A stretch of DNA of 64,000 nt from Selaginella moellendorffii (GCF_000143415.4 NW_003314361.1:584883-648882), one strand, 5' to 3'; shown: positions 30,967-43,199, numbered from the stretch's first letter. Numbers and translations: made by a program. Notes: a model not told the origin generated them from the letters alone.

Positions 30967-33355
30967 TGTGAGACACAACATCCCTATGCCCCAAAGTGGA
31001 GCCAAAAGGGTGCCACGTGGTAGTGGCCGAAGCGAAAGCCAAACGAGCGTAACACGTTTGGACTAAAAGCTCCGACTTGAAAAGGTCGAGAGTGGGAATG
31101 AAACTCTCAACGAAGTGCTCGAGGAACGAGCACGAAGCGAGCCATAAGCGAGGCTCCAAAAAGGGACCCAAAAGGACCAACACATGACACGTGGAAGTGT
31201 CTGAGATGGACCCGAGTTAGGGTCTGAAGTGGAGTCCGAAGTGGAGTCCAAGATGGATCCGAGTTGGAGTCCGAAGTGGAGTCCGAGATGGAGTCCAAGA
31301 TGGACCCAAGATGGAGTCCGAGATGGACCCGAGATGGAGTCCGAGATGGAGTCCGAGATGGAGTCCGAGGTGGAGTCCGAAGTGGAGTCCAAGATGGACC
31401 CAAGTTGGAGTCCGAAGTGAAGTCCGAGATGGAGTCCGAGATGGACCCGAGATGGAGTCCGAGATGGAGTTAGAGGTGGAGTCCGAGGTGGACCCGAGAT
31501 GGACCCGAAATGGAGTCCGAGATGGAGTCTGAGATGGATCCGAGATGGAGTCCAAGATGGACCCAAGATGGAGTCCGAGATGGACCCGAGATGGAGTTTG
31601 AGATGGAGTCCGAGATGGACCCGAGATGGAGTCCGAAGTCGAGACCGAGACCGAGACCGAGACCGGGACCAAGACTGAGACCGAGATCGGGATCGAGACC
31701 GAGACCGAGGCCGAGGCCGAGACCGAGCCTGAGCCCAAGTCCGAGTCCGAGTCCGAGTCTAAGTCTGAGTCCGAGTCCGAGTACCAGTTCAAGTCTGAGA
31801 GGGTGAAAGCCCAAAGCGTTCGTCTCCCAGAGTCCGAAGTGGAGTCCAAGATGGACCCGAGTTGGAGTCCGAAGTGGAGTCCGAGATGGAGTCCGAGATG
31901 GACCCAAGATGGAGTCCGAGATGGACCCGAGATGGAGTCCGAGATGGACCCGAGATGGAGTCCAAGATGGAGTCCGAGGTGGAGTCCGAAGTGGAGTCTA
32001 AGATGGACCCGAGTTGGAGTCTGAAGTGGAGTCCAAGATGGAGTCCGAGATGGACCCGAGATGGAGTCCGAGATGGAGTCCGAGGTGGAGTCCAAGGTGG
32101 AGTCTGAGGTGGACCCGAGATGGACCCGAGATGGAGTCCGAGATGGAGTCCGAGATGGACCCGAGATGGAGTCCGAGATGGAGTCCGAGATGGACCCGAG
32201 ATGGAGTCCGAAGTCGAGACCGAGACCGGGACCAAGACCGAGACCGAGATCGGGACCGAGACCGAGACCGAGGCCGAGGCCGAGACCGAGCCTGAGCCCA
32301 AGTCCGAATCCGAGTCCGAGTCCAAGTCCGAGTCCGAGTCCGAGTCCGAGTTCGAGTTTGAGAGGGTAAAAGCCCAAAGCATTCATCTCCCAGACCTTGG
32401 GGGGTTTGGTGAGCTCCAAAAGTATAGTAGGGGGAGGACTGTAGTGGAGCCAGTTTGGCCAGGAAAGGCTAGTTTGGCCCAGGAAGGCCGGACCCAGTGT
32501 TGGGTGATGAGCTGCCCATTAGGAAGTCCAAGACTAGAGTGAACACGGACCGACAAGTGGGGTAGTTTGGTGAAGTGTTCAAGAGCCGGCTCTAGTTCCC
32601 CCGAGAGATCGACTGGCTGATGCTCCCAGTCCAAGTGGGGGTGGCACTACCTACTTGGATACCTGTCGTGGCTCAATGGAACCTCGCTCTAAGCCCATGG
32701 CTAGAGCACCTAAAGGCGAAAGGCGGGGAGAGTACCCATGAGGCTTGCGTAAGGCCACGGTGTTCCGAAATGTTGTCCCAAAGTCCCAAACGGTGAAAGG
32801 AAAGAGGAGTAGGCCTCTAATGTAGTGACCAGGAATGCGGTCACATGGTGAGGAAGCCCCAAAGGATAGTGGGACTTAGCGGTCGGGCCTGCGGGCCTCG
32901 ATCCAGTGGCAGTGTTGGCGGACACAGCCATGGACGAAAAGGGACTTGGTAGGACTGGAAAAGAGATGTTGGGGAAGGCTATTCCCCATATCTGCGGGCA
33001 TCCTAGGGATGCTAAGGAGTGGATCTGGGATGATCACTCATGGATGGATGGCCCAGTCTTTGAGAGACAGGATTATGATGCAGGTGGCGTTAGACCACCG
33101 GTGTAACCAAGGTGAATGGGCATGGCCTAGCGTAACGGGTTGGTATGTCGGTGGTACCTTGGGGTGTCGGTCATGGGATCAAACAAGTGGAGCACTTGGA
33201 CCAAGTGCAAAGGTTGAGTGGCAAGGATGCCATTCTCGGGGCTAGCAAGCCCCAAGTCCTAACTGGGACTTATGGAGGTTGTGAATGAGACTCTTCCAAG
33301 TGGTTGGAGGTGTGGTTAAGTGACTAAAGTAAAATGGAAAATTTAGTCGCTTACA
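30967..33355 (+). mobile_element. candidate 2.4-kb LTR inserted into the copia element
   Basis: The block begins TGTGAGACACAACATCC right where the copia reading breaks off, and ends TCGCTTACA four bases before a primer binding site, so it has TG...CA ends. It contains the 12-bp minisatellite and GC-rich unique sequence. A shared motif (GAAAGCCCAAAGC, then CTATAGTAGGG-like sequence and GGAGTACCCATG) recurs near 60350-60560, showing a family of related LTRs. No second copy of this exact LTR was found in the window. Confidence 0.55.
31190..32365. repeat. 12-bp minisatellite with higher-order structure
   Basis: Hundreds of bases of a degenerate 11-12 bp unit, mainly GGAGTCCGAGAT alternating with GGACCCGAGAT, then a switch to a 6-bp GAGACC/GAGTCC register. 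Two large blocks (about 31206-31838 and 31839-32400) end with the same GAAAGCCCAAAGC sequence, a higher-order repeat near 0.6 kb. Because the 12-bp unit contains no stop in several frames, long reading frames arise on both strands; they are not treated as genes. Confidence 0.95.
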
Positions 33356-33358
33356 ACT

Positions 33359-33370
33359 TGGTATCAGAGC
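33359..33370 (+). other. primer binding site for initiator tRNA-Met
   Basis: TGGTATCAGAGC is the exact complement of the 3' end of plant initiator tRNA-Met including CCA, the primer used by many plant LTR retrotransposons. It follows the LTR-like end TTACA by three bases. Confidence 0.75.
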
Positions 33371-35392
33371 TGTTCCTTAGTCCGACTCTTATTGGTGGCT
33401 AAGTATATCACCATTTGCATCGGAATTGGAAGGTTCTAGGTATGGACCTATCCTCGAGGAGTAGCATGTCGAGAGGACATGGCTCTCCACTCAAAGTTCA
33501 TGCGTGAACTTGTGCGCAATGTGGTGGATGGAAAAGGGCCAGTAAGGGAACGACTTTGGGATCATGTGATCCGGATGAGCATTTGACGCAGCAAACGGGT
33601 TAATGTAGTTGTGGTAAACAACTATAGTTGGGATCACGGGAAAGAGTTGGGACTCCAAAACAATAAAGGAGTCACAAAATTACCCTCACATAGTTGAGGT
33701 TGGTGCTCATAAAGGTGAGATCGGAATGGATGACCGTGAAAGGTCAAGTATGGATGAGGACATGAGTCCTTGAAATGGTAGCCAGTGCTACCTCTAATAA
33801 ATGCTGGAACAAACCCAAGGAGTTGGGGGTGTGCTCAAAGGATGAGTCAGTATTCTCATCATAGGGACGGGTAGTCCTAAGGGGCAAAGGTAGCCCACAA
33901 AGAATTTAAAATAATAAAGTGTTAGAGCGACACTTGCAAAGACGGTCCTTATGAGTAGGACATGGATACACGAAGTTGTATTCCAATGTGCTGGCACCTC
34001 AGAAATAAGACCTTATGGGTCATTAGATTGGCAAAGTTCGAAAATGCTAGATGACTCGAGTAGAGTCAAGGGATGATCCTGAAGGATTGGTAAAAGCATT
34101 TGGACTGAGTTATGTGGTGCCCCATGAAGGATGGGGAGGATCTTGAGATCCAAGCTTGAGAACAGAGTGTATCTCATCGATGGCAGAAGGTGCCATGCTA
34201 AAGTCGTGGGAAGGAGTTTCCCGGAAGAAAATAGCTTTGATGCAAAGTTGTGTCTTGGCAAAAAGACCTAGACACAAGTTAAAAATGTCATAAAGGTAGG
34301 CTTGTGGAGCCGATGGTGTGGAGACACCAAATGTGCCAAGGCGTGCTGCTTTGAGGTTAAATTGGCGAGTTTATGAGAACCCCTTCCAAAGGAATCCCAA
34401 TGGAAGTGAGAATGGCATAGTCTAAGCTGGAAGGCATGCGGTTAAAGTGTGGTGACCCAAATAATGATGGAGGTGTGGAAGCACCAACAATGAGTTGTAG
34501 GACTTGACGACTATGAGGCAACTAAGCAGAAGGTGCAAAATAATTAGTTAAATTGGTAGAAGGTAACTACCTAAAACCTTTTATTGGGATAAGAAAGTTA
34601 GATATACCCTTATGGGGAAAAAATTGCTTATGTTGCGATATAGTAAGTCAATGTCATAAAAAGAAATGCTCATTGTCACGGAGGCCATCATTGGGACACC
34701 TAAACACTCTAGAACACCAAGAGGTGGTGTTTAATGTCGCGAGGGTAATAGATAAGGCCCAAAGGATAAAATCCCTAGCGAATGATGGATAGGAGGTGCT
34801 ATCCAAACGTCCAAAGTTGTGGAGACAAGAGGAATTCGTCTACCCGATTTGGACAAAGCCAAAAATGGGATTTTGGCAAGGCTAGTGATGGGCATATAGA
34901 GGCCCATAAGTAGCAACGGTAATCCCGGTGTGTGGGATTATAAGGTGAGCATGCCCAAATTGAGGAACCACTCCCTAAGCTATTGGGTAGGTTCATCCCT
35001 ATGAATACTTGCTAAGGCATGGTAGAATGTGCAAAGCTATCCTCCTAGTCTGGAGGAGAATAACTAAAGGAAACATATGAGGCCAAAGAGCAAGTAGTAT
35101 TGGGATGGAACTGAACCATAGAAATCGAAGGGCATAACCAATAGTGGTTATGCAAGTTGGGAGTGGAGAATCAAAAGGGTGCTCGAGGGTGTTGTTACTA
35201 GCAACCGTGATGCCATGAAAAGTCTAAAATGTGGAATTATCCATGTTAGACTATATGGCAATTAGAAAGCTTGCGAAAGGAGAGGCCTTAGCAAGCTAAA
35301 GGGATAGAGTTCCTTCGAAAGGTTCCCAAAGACAGTTCTAGGTAGCTGGATACCTAGAAAGCCAAGTGTAAATGGTTCATAGAACGCGTGAA

Positions 35393-35419
35393 ATCAGAGT
35401 GGCGCAGCAGAAGCGTGGT
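35393..35419 (+). pseudogene. 5' half of an initiator tRNA-Met gene
   Basis: 27 bases match the first part of plant initiator tRNA-Met (ATCAGAGTGGCGCAGC then GAAGCGTGG) with a single mismatch after GCGCAGC. The match covers the acceptor strand and D-arm and stops before the anticodon. No 3' half follows. The element region is primed by the same tRNA species, so capture during reverse transcription is a possible origin (inference). Confidence 0.6.
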
Positions 35420-35823
35420 CTTGAAGCTTGCCATGAGGCGAGGCTATCAAGGTTAGGGAAGTAGTTCCCGAGTGTTCAAAGAGAGGGCTTTGAACGAAAG
35501 TCAATGATTGAGGACTTTCACGCTTATGCACGAACCATGTTATAGTGGCCGGCTGACTTGCTAAGTGAGATTGGCAAGTCGGGGGGAATAAATACCCTAG
35601 TTGAAGGTGCTAACTTCAAAATGGGTGGCCCATGGGGCCAAGCATGGAGGAGTCTATGCATGATCACAAACTTGTCAAGTGAGAGGACTTGGCAGTGTGG
35701 AGGAACTAGGTTCCTAAGCTGTGATCTGTAGCGCGCTTTAAATATAAGTTGGTGCACCGGCGTGGGGAGTCACGCCAGGCATTCGGTGTGATGCCGTCTG
35801 TAGATGCATATATGGAGGTTGGG

Positions 35824-35872
35824 TTCGAGTCCCGACCCTCTAGTGCTTGGGTTCGAGTCCCAACTCACTAGG
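35824..35872 (+). other. two tRNA B-box-like segments
   Basis: GGGTTCGAGTCCCGACCC and, 28 bases later, GGGTTCGAGTCCCAACTC both fit the RNA polymerase III B-box/T-arm (GGTTCGANTCC) and the first can form a T-arm hairpin. No complete tRNA cloverleaf surrounds them. They could be SINE or tRNA remnants. Confidence 0.45.
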
Positions 35873-36710
35873 GCGTGGTGATGGTTTGGAATATGAGGAC
35901 ACTCATATTTTGGTGGTCATGGACTCTCAGTGGGGAGACTGGTTTGGGCACACCGCCAAGCGAGGGATGCCTCGGAGTCGTGATGCATGGTTAGATTGCT
36001 TAGTGTGAAAGCTCGGCATATCTAATTTGAACACTTTGGTGCAAGTGGCACCAAGGACGTGGTGAGTGAGATGAGGACACCTAATCTCAGTTGCTATGGA
36101 CCCTTGGCCGTAAGGGCTGGCTTGGGTGCACTGCCAAGTGTGGGGGATGCCCTCGGGGTTATGGTCAACAACTTGAAGGTTTAGAAGACCAAGTACGTCT
36201 TGGCAACTCTGTTAAGGTGCCAAGGTGAGATCACTAGGTGATCTTATAAGCTTTATTTCGTTAAAGTGGGAATTGTCATTATCCCACTTGTAAAATAAGG
36301 TTTCCAAACCTTTATATAGTATATAAATATAACAAAATTCAACTGCATTGAGGCACATGCAATTTTATTTTAAACAAGGAAATGTCTACTTAATCACTTC
36401 TCCTCCCCCTGCCACTGCTTCACCTCTCTCTTCTCCTTGTCATCGTCGTCCAATTTCTTTCCATCCTTTTAATATTGGCTCAGTTGCTCCGAGTCTAGGT
36501 GGAGCCCAAGTCCCCATTCAATCTTTACTTTCCCCTTATTAATAAAACAACTTCGTAGACTTCCAATAACATGCTGTAACACTTCTAGTATAATGCAAAT
36601 CCTCTCAAAGAATTGTCTTTTAATATTAATACAATGGCATGGAACCCCATGCCATAATAAGTTACATTTTAAAATAAATACATGCCATCTTAGACTGTTA
36701 TTTTTTGCCT

Positions 36711-37650
36711 CTAACGCCTATACAATAATCTTGGAATTTCATCACTCTCCACACTATCAGGATTTAAACCCAATAGTAATGCCATCTCTTCTCTAATACG
36801 TGCACGCTCATGTTCAGTGGTCGAAGAACCCATCCGGTTGAGCAGATTATGGAGATGCGGATAGTGCTTGGCTAGACAATATACATGCCATAAATGATGA
36901 CTGGTGTCTGTCCGATCAAATGGCTTCTGATATACCATTCCATTTGCCATTTGGTTGATTTCTGCAGCCACCTCCTGGACTGGCCGGTTTTCTATCACCA
37001 TCGCTCCAAACCGTTTTACAAGGTCCCCCAGAACATACGGTTTCTTCTCCCTAGTTTCCATACTGCAAGAGATGGGGTGCATTGCATATGTGTGCGTGTT
37101 CGCTGCAGTTTTAATCGGCGAGTCATCGATGATAAGGATTTCACTTGACCTAGTAGTCCGGTTCATCACTACAGCCTCTGGCTTGGTGAAGATGGGCTTG
37201 CTACCCCTCACATGGACCATAGTCAAGCAATCCTCCTGCATTAGGAGAAAGTCAAATGGTAATATTACTCGCGTCTGATCGTGCATCATCTGTAGCAACG
37301 TTAATGCATTGTGGCGCATCATAGATGTCCAAACTCCTAATTGCAAATTGAACCCGGCCCTCTGTTTTAAGTGTCGCATGGTCATTATTAGATCCTGCAG
37401 TTTCTCCCGTGTGATTAATGTGAATCTATGTGCGTGTTCGCTGCAGTTTTAATCGGCGAGTCATCGATGATAAGGATTTCACTTGACCTAGCAGTCCGGT
37501 TCATCACTACAGCCTCTGGCTTGATGAAGATGGGCTTACTACCCCTCACATGGACCGCAGGCTTTGGAGGGTGCAGTGACATTCGAGGACGAGCCACGCT
37601 CATGGGAGAAAAGGACACCGTTCAGATCAAAAATGATACAGTACCTTCGC
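36711..37650 (-). pseudogene. FCP1/NIF-like phosphatase gene, internally rearranged
   Basis: The downstream exon (stop at 36711) carries the C-terminal half of a CTD-phosphatase-like HAD domain: NLQLGVWTSMMRHNALTLLQ, then QEDCLTMVHVRGSKPIF and the acidic motif ILIIDDSPIKTAANTHTYAM. The expected N-terminal DxDxT nucleophile motif was not found. Instead, about 125 bp encoding HVRGSKPIF...IIDDSPIKTAANTH is present a second time about 338 bp upstream (37426-37556 duplicates roughly 37090-37215), where the catalytic start should be. The gene therefore looks broken. Phosphatase-like genes of this type would act on phosphorylated proteins in the nucleus (family knowledge). It lies next to the transposase on the same strand. 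Confidence 0.6.
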
Positions 37651-37672
37651 CGTGATTCTGAAATGAAATGCG

Positions 37673-39340
37673 TCAGCATAAAAAATGGTACAAGTCAATT
37701 TTACCATTTACAATATTAGCGAATGGTGCTCCCGATGGTCGTTCAGAGGGTTTTGGTCGAGGAAACGTGAAGGGCGGAAATACTCTCCTCTGCAATGTGG
37801 GGTCAATCGCATCCGATGGCGTGTGGGCACATGCCATTTCAGCTGTAGACTCTGGTACAACTGGCTCAACAGTGGCATGGGGTGGTTCTAATGGCATGTG
37901 ATCACACGTCATTTCAGCTGGTGCCTCCGTTGGCAAAGTGGACATGACCGAACAGGCAGCAGGGGCGGTGTAAGGAGGTTCCAACGGCGTGTAGTCAGAC
38001 GATTGGGCACACGTTGAGTCCATTGGAAATGAGGATACGACCGGCTCAATGGCTGGGGCGGCCTCATGCGGGTCCAATGGCGCCTAGTCACCGTCAGTTG
38101 GATACGTGGACAAGATTGACTCAGTGGTATGGGCAGCATCAAGTGGAGCGTGGTCAACTTGCTTGGCGTTGATATGGATAGTAGCCTCTACTAGCTCTGA
38201 TGACTCTTGCAGGCAAGTAGAGTCCACTGGCAGATCCATATGCATGTCCAAATATCTCCCTTCGATTGAGATGGTATCCTCCCTACTGGCTACTAAAAAC
38301 AAACTCATTAGCACATTGAATCGACTATACTGTATTTACCATCAACTGCTATTGAGGAACTAGGACCGATATCACTTGGGTGCACTGCTGATTCTGAAGG
38401 ATTGGACATACGTTTTGCCCTTGCTTGGCACTATCCTTCCTCGACACTAAAGGCTAGAGTTTGTATCTTAATTCAACTGAATAATCTCTACTTACCATTT
38501 GCTTTGCAACCTACATGGACAATGTTAGAAATGGTAAAAGGTTAGGAATGGATGTACTATTATTTACCTGATGGTTTGTCTTGTATGACCTTCCTCTGCT
38601 GATCTTTGGCCACCTCAGGCTGGCCATCGTCGTCATCATCGTCGTCGTCGTTATTGTGATCGTCACCATTGTGAGGACCATCCAAGTCCTCTTCGTCCTC
38701 CTCTTCTTTGTCCTCCTCTTCTTTGTCCTCCTCTTCGTCCTTCTGCTCTTCCTGCTCATTATCTTTCTCTAGCTCCTCATCCCCCTCCTGCATTTCTTCC
38801 ATAGGCTGCTCAGGCTGGATGGCTTGTTCTTCCAGGACCATCTTGGGAAAATCATCTGGCCGAGTCTCCATCTCAAAATACAAGACATCCATAGCCTGTT
38901 TTAGTGCGTGACCTAGGACCGTATCCTCACCCGACTATCTTAACATGGTTTCTGCATATTCTTGCACCCTTCGAAGACGACGAGATGAAAAAAACGTGGC
39001 CCTAACTTGAAAAGCATCCCTCATCCATTGTACCTCTCCATTGAGATTGGGGAAGGGGAGTCCGCCATAGGAATCTGAGTTAGGAGGTGGTGACTGGCTG
39101 CTTTCACTCAGCCCTTGATCTGCAATGAATGGCATGAGCACACACGCCATAACTGCGAGGCATTACCTATCATCTTTTCATTGCCCTTCTTCCTTTTCGA
39201 ATCAAACGCCTCTGATCCCGACGATTGTCCAACGTGCTTTCGCTTTTTATGACCACTGTCAGTTTGAGCTTGGCTGGTGCTTGCCTGTTTTGCGAGCCCG
39301 GGTAGGTTTTGAGCTCATGAGCTCACGAGCTGAGCTCATG
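37673..39340 (-). CDS. exons of an acidic, Pro/Thr-rich protein, possibly the 5' part of the phosphatase gene
   Basis: Several exon-like stretches lie in order on the minus strand. About 39300-39160 is basic with GHKKRKH (possible nuclear signal). Then comes an intron at about 39115-39160 containing a copy of the 22-bp palindrome, then GGLPFPNLNGEVQWMRDAFQ, a highly acidic block (EEEDKEEEDKEEEDEED then a run of Asp) at 38580-38780, and near 38077-37673 a Pro-rich part with repeated PLEPP. A TAG follows AETMLR near 38938, so the chain may be broken there. I cannot define one continuous model. The acidic block is partly encoded by GAG/GAC simple repeats. Confidence 0.35.
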
Positions 39341-39352
39341 AGCTGAGCTCAC
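39309..39352. repeat. GAGCTCATGAGCT tandem repeat
   Basis: Short tandem array of GAGCTCATGAGCTCACGAGC-like units, each itself palindromic. It lies between the transposase stop and the upstream end of the acidic gene. Confidence 0.85.
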
Positions 39353-39494
39353 GGCTTCTCAAACACAAGAAAAACATTGGTTCGTCCTGAACCAACATCT
39401 TTCCATTTTTCAAATTTTGATTTAATCTATATTTCCAAGTAAATTCGACCAATAAAATACAAATATAAATATAGATCCGAACACTAAAAGCAAT

Positions 39495-42400
39495 CTAAAA
39501 ACACTTCTCAAGCTCCGCAACTGTAAGGCTTGCCTGGTGGATGTGATGGTCAATCTTAGGATCTTGGTTTAGTTCCTGCATAAAAATGTAATAGATGTGC
39601 TTGCAGGCTAAATATACCTTTCCCCTGGTCTCCCGCTGTGTAAAATCTGGATAGGTACAGGACGGATTTTCGCAAATTTTAACAGTGTAGCTCGTACCCT
39701 TTGATGACTCAGTCACAATAATAAACTCCTTAGCCATAGCACTGATGTAGTTTGTCTTTGTGATTGTGCACTTTAGCTCTTTTGCCAACTTGATCTTCTC
39801 TTGTGCACCTTTCGAAATGGAAGACCTGTATTGTATAGCCTTCCCATTCCTAGCTGGTCGTGTATGCCGGTCTAGTGTTGATATTGGTGGCATAGCAGTA
39901 CTAACAGCAACATTTGAGGAAGTCTTTAGCTTGAAACCTGCTCTCTCCAGACTTTCAATCTCTTCTTTCAAAAGATTGCAGCTTCGCTCAACTGGCCACT
40001 CCTCTGGCACAGAATCTGGCTTCAAAATAATTGAGTTGTGGATCCGGCTTGTATGAGTAACATCAGTCCCACAACAGTAAATCCAGCTTGACTGGCGGCC
40101 CTTCACTCCTAGATCTCGACAGCCCCAGAAACATGGCACTGCTGAAGAACTTGAACCTGAGCGCACAAAAGCGAGACACTGACCTCGACTCCCAATCATT
40201 CCAGAGCAACGTGCATTGCTCTTGGCACTGACTTTTCGAATTGCCCAGTTGATACGAGAAACTGGCTCACGAGAAATAACCTTTTCAACCTTTGGCACTG
40301 GACTTACTTGTGTAACAACTGGCACCTCCTCCACTCCATGTTCCTTAGTTCTTTTTCGGTGTCGTGGAACAGAATGATAGTCAAACTCTGGACGGTGAGA
40401 GCTAGAAGGAGTGATGTTTGACCCATCAAATGTCTGTCGACGCTTCATACGGGGTGTTCTCATGTCCCCAAGTGGCTCATAACTTGATTTCATAGGAGTT
40501 CCAGCAACAACTTCCTCCACCATCTTAGACATTGACCCTGCTGCTGGTGTTGTCCTTCTACCAACCCGCTCTTGAAGCCTGTCTAAGTTCGGACCTGTAC
40601 CAGCAAACCTTGCTTCCTGTGCAGCCAAAGCTTTTGATGACTGCTCAAGAGATCTAGTGAGGTCGGAGAGTGTAGCTTCATAGAGGGACACTTTTCCTTT
40701 CCCTGCTTCGGAAGCTCTCCAACTCCAATGTTTGCTCTCAGAGAGATTAATTGTTGGTGTAAGTGCAATATCATCAAGTGGTTGATCCTACAAAAAATGC
40801 AACATTTGAATGTGACAAGAAAGAAAATGAGAGAAAGCTTACATGGAGAGTATAATGACCCCACTGAAACATTCGAACTTCCCACCATGCAAGCCAGCAT
40901 TCCATTTGTGGAAGGTTTTCAATTGGCACTTTGTCTCCTTCACGCCACCATATGCGCATTTCATTTGCCTTTGCCTCGTGCTCCTCTTTAGTTGGTGCAT
41001 CCATCCATTTCCGACAAAGCTGCTTGAACTCGTGATGGAAGGTAGACTTGATGCATCGGCAATGTTCATTGACGCTCTTTGCCCAATGAAACTCACAACT
41101 CTTCTCTCTACCTTGTAATGGCTGACTTTTATCACCTCCGAATACTTGTCGTACAGCCAACCAGTTAGCACCAGCTGCATCTGCCATGAAACCACGGAAG
41201 TTGGGTTTCTTCCTGGTTCGCTGTTCAACAACCTCGGACATACATGTCCAAAAGATGGTTTGTGCTTGAAAATCTTGAACCTTGAATTCGGCTATAGCTA
41301 TAGTCAAATTGCACTGCAACCTATAAAAGGAATGGTTATAATGTAAATTGGTATAGATCCTTAAAAAATGAAAAGCCACTTACTTGTGATCATAAACATG
41401 AGCTCCCATTGTTGACCAGCCTGAAACTCGTTCCATATGGTCAAAATGGATCCAGGAATTAGCTAAATCCCCATCTCCATCCATATCCATTCGTTGTACA
41501 AGGTCCACACCAGAAGCAGGACCAAGGGTAGACATCTTAAAGATGAAAGGGCGTTGATTGTTCGAAGTCACTTGGCCAACGAATAAGCTCCCATGAATAA
41601 ACTCATAGGGACATTTTCTCTTTAGCTCCAAAATCCCATCCAATCCAGATTGAAGCTTTCCATCTCGCCCTTCTCGCATCCAGTTCTTTATTCTACAAAA
41701 AAAAAGAGTGTTATTAGTGATAAAGTAGAGTTAAGTGTTAATTTTATACCTGTTTAAATTTGTCATAGGTTCTATATTTCGAAGTAGGTCCTTCAAGCTA
41801 TTCTCCGTGAACTCTTTTTTGCTATTAGATTGTAACAACATGTCCACCACATAGTCCTTTAGTATAGACTGTTGAACACACTTTGGAGTTGCTGCACTTT
41901 TCTTCCTAGCCTCTGTAGTAACAGCAGTCTTCAAATTGCGAAAAGAATCATGGCGGATTCCTTCCTCAATTGCGTGTTGGTGGTATCCAATATGCACTGC
42001 TGCTCTGCCTAAACATCCATCCCGTGGAAGAAAATAATACATTTTCGCATCGCAACATGCTTGACACACAAGTGTTGCCCCGCATTTGCGACATCTAAAT
42101 CCTGTAGCAACTTCATCACGCCTAGGGGGATTGATCGCTGAGCCTTCAAAGAAACACATATTCTTGCCATGATCAGAAATGCATTTCTCAGCGACACACT
42201 GAAGCTGTCCACCGCAATGGACTATGGACACAGATCCATCGAAATGAGAGAAGTGGGTTGTCTTTACTCTGCACCAATTATGTGGATCAAGACGTGTTTC
42301 CATACCCTTTTTCCTACTTGACGAACTTGCTGGTGGAAACTCGAAGAATATATTCCCATTATAGGAAGAAGGAAGCTCCTCACCTCTCATGTACTGGAAC

Positions 42401-42858
42401 TCCTTCAATTCCAACCGTAATGATTGAGATTGCCGAAATGCCTTATCCACCACTTCAAAAACTGGTCCAGAAGGAACACACCTACTTGTCTGGGAAGCTA
42501 TGTCAGGAAGCTCATCTTCTTCATTTTCGTCACTGGAGAGAATAATAACTTCATCCTTCACTCTTTGCACAGTTGGCTGTGAAACTGATGCGCTCTCCTC
42601 TCCTCGCTTCGGAGATCCTGTAACTAGAATCTCTTGACCTGTACATCTATCAAGATCCCATTGAATCCCATTCTCTCCCACACCACTGTCGAGAAGAATG
42701 GATTTTTCTATCTGATTACCCTTATCACGACATACATTCTCCAAACTAACTGATCCTGGCTTCAGCTTGAATCTTCTGCAGAGGAAGGTCTCTCCTATAA
42801 CACTCCTAGAGAAAACAATTGGAGGCTCTTGATCGAACTTCAAATAGAATTCTCTCAT
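39495..42858 (-). CDS. Mutator-like transposase, 1062 residues
   Basis: Four exons, 42858-41750, 41692-41384, 41320-40843 and 40787-39495, join in phase with short GT-AG introns and no stop. Exon 1 holds an acidic region (SSDENEEDELPD) and then a Cys/His-rich part (HCGGQLQCVAEKC, FRCRKCGATLVCQACCDAKM) that looks like zinc-binding DNA-recognition modules seen ahead of MULE transposases. The core in exons 2-3 has IHFDHMERVSGWSTMGAH and, near residue 517, FRGFMADAAGANWLAVRQVFG followed by CEFHWAKSVNEHC, the arrangement of an RNase H-like DDE core. The acidic triad was not assigned. A C-terminal CENPSC...CKHIYYIF segment resembles a SWIM zinc finger, another MULE hallmark. ATG 42858 is used because a stop lies seven codons upstream of it. 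The intact frame suggests recent activity. Confidence 0.78.
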
Positions 42859-43099
42859 ATCTTCTCCTTGCTCGAGCACTTAGAAAAAATTTTGGGGAGA
42901 AACTGACAAGAAAGAACAAAGATATTCTTCTGTATTGTGAGCATTAATTAGCTATGTCCTTGCAAAGGACAAGTTAATTATTTTAACAAAATATACAACC
43001 GTTTAGAATCTAGAGAGATATGAGAATCTTAAAGAGCCGCCCATATTAATTGTATAATTGATTGTGAGAGGAATAATAATGTTGAAATGAATGTGGTTA

Positions 43100-43199
43100 N
43101 NNNNNNNNNNNNNNNNNNNNNNNNNNNNNNNNNNNNNNNNNNNNNNNNNNNNNNNNNNNNNNNNNNNNNNNNNNNNNNNNNNNNNNNNNNNNNNNNNNN
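43100..43199. other. assembly gap (100 N)
   Basis: Exactly 100 N, the usual placeholder for a gap of unknown size. The missing sequence may contain the first exon of the ParB-like gene or more of the hairpin array. Confidence 1.

Larger units (their letters stand above)
33371..36340 (+). mobile_element. largely non-coding interior of an LTR-type element
   Basis: About 3 kb with no ORF above about 80 residues and no gag, RT or integrase motif in any frame. Two diverged direct copies of about 140 bp lie at about 35876-36015 and 36060-36170 (shared: GTGGTGA, ATGAGGACAC, GGACTCT/CCTTGG, CTGGNTTGGG, GCCAAG, GATGCCTCGG). Such interiors are known from LARD-type elements. Assignment rests on the upstream primer binding site. 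Confidence 0.45.

Noticed and set aside
31217-32419. 400-residue minus-strand ORF rich in Ser/Pro/Asp and Gly-Leu repeats
   Set aside because: It is the 12-bp minisatellite read in a frame without stops; comparable frames exist on the other strand and in other registers.
35393-35872. A functional tRNA gene
   Set aside because: Only a 5' half and separate B-box-like motifs 400 bp apart are present; no cloverleaf can be folded.
38560-38780. Long Asp/Glu-rich frame as an independent acidic gene
   Set aside because: It is largely GAG/GAC simple repeat and is better treated as one exon of the uncertain acidic gene.
42858-42879. GTG at 42879 as transposase start
   Set aside because: A stop precedes it directly and an in-frame ATG lies seven codons downstream, the normal choice in a eukaryote.
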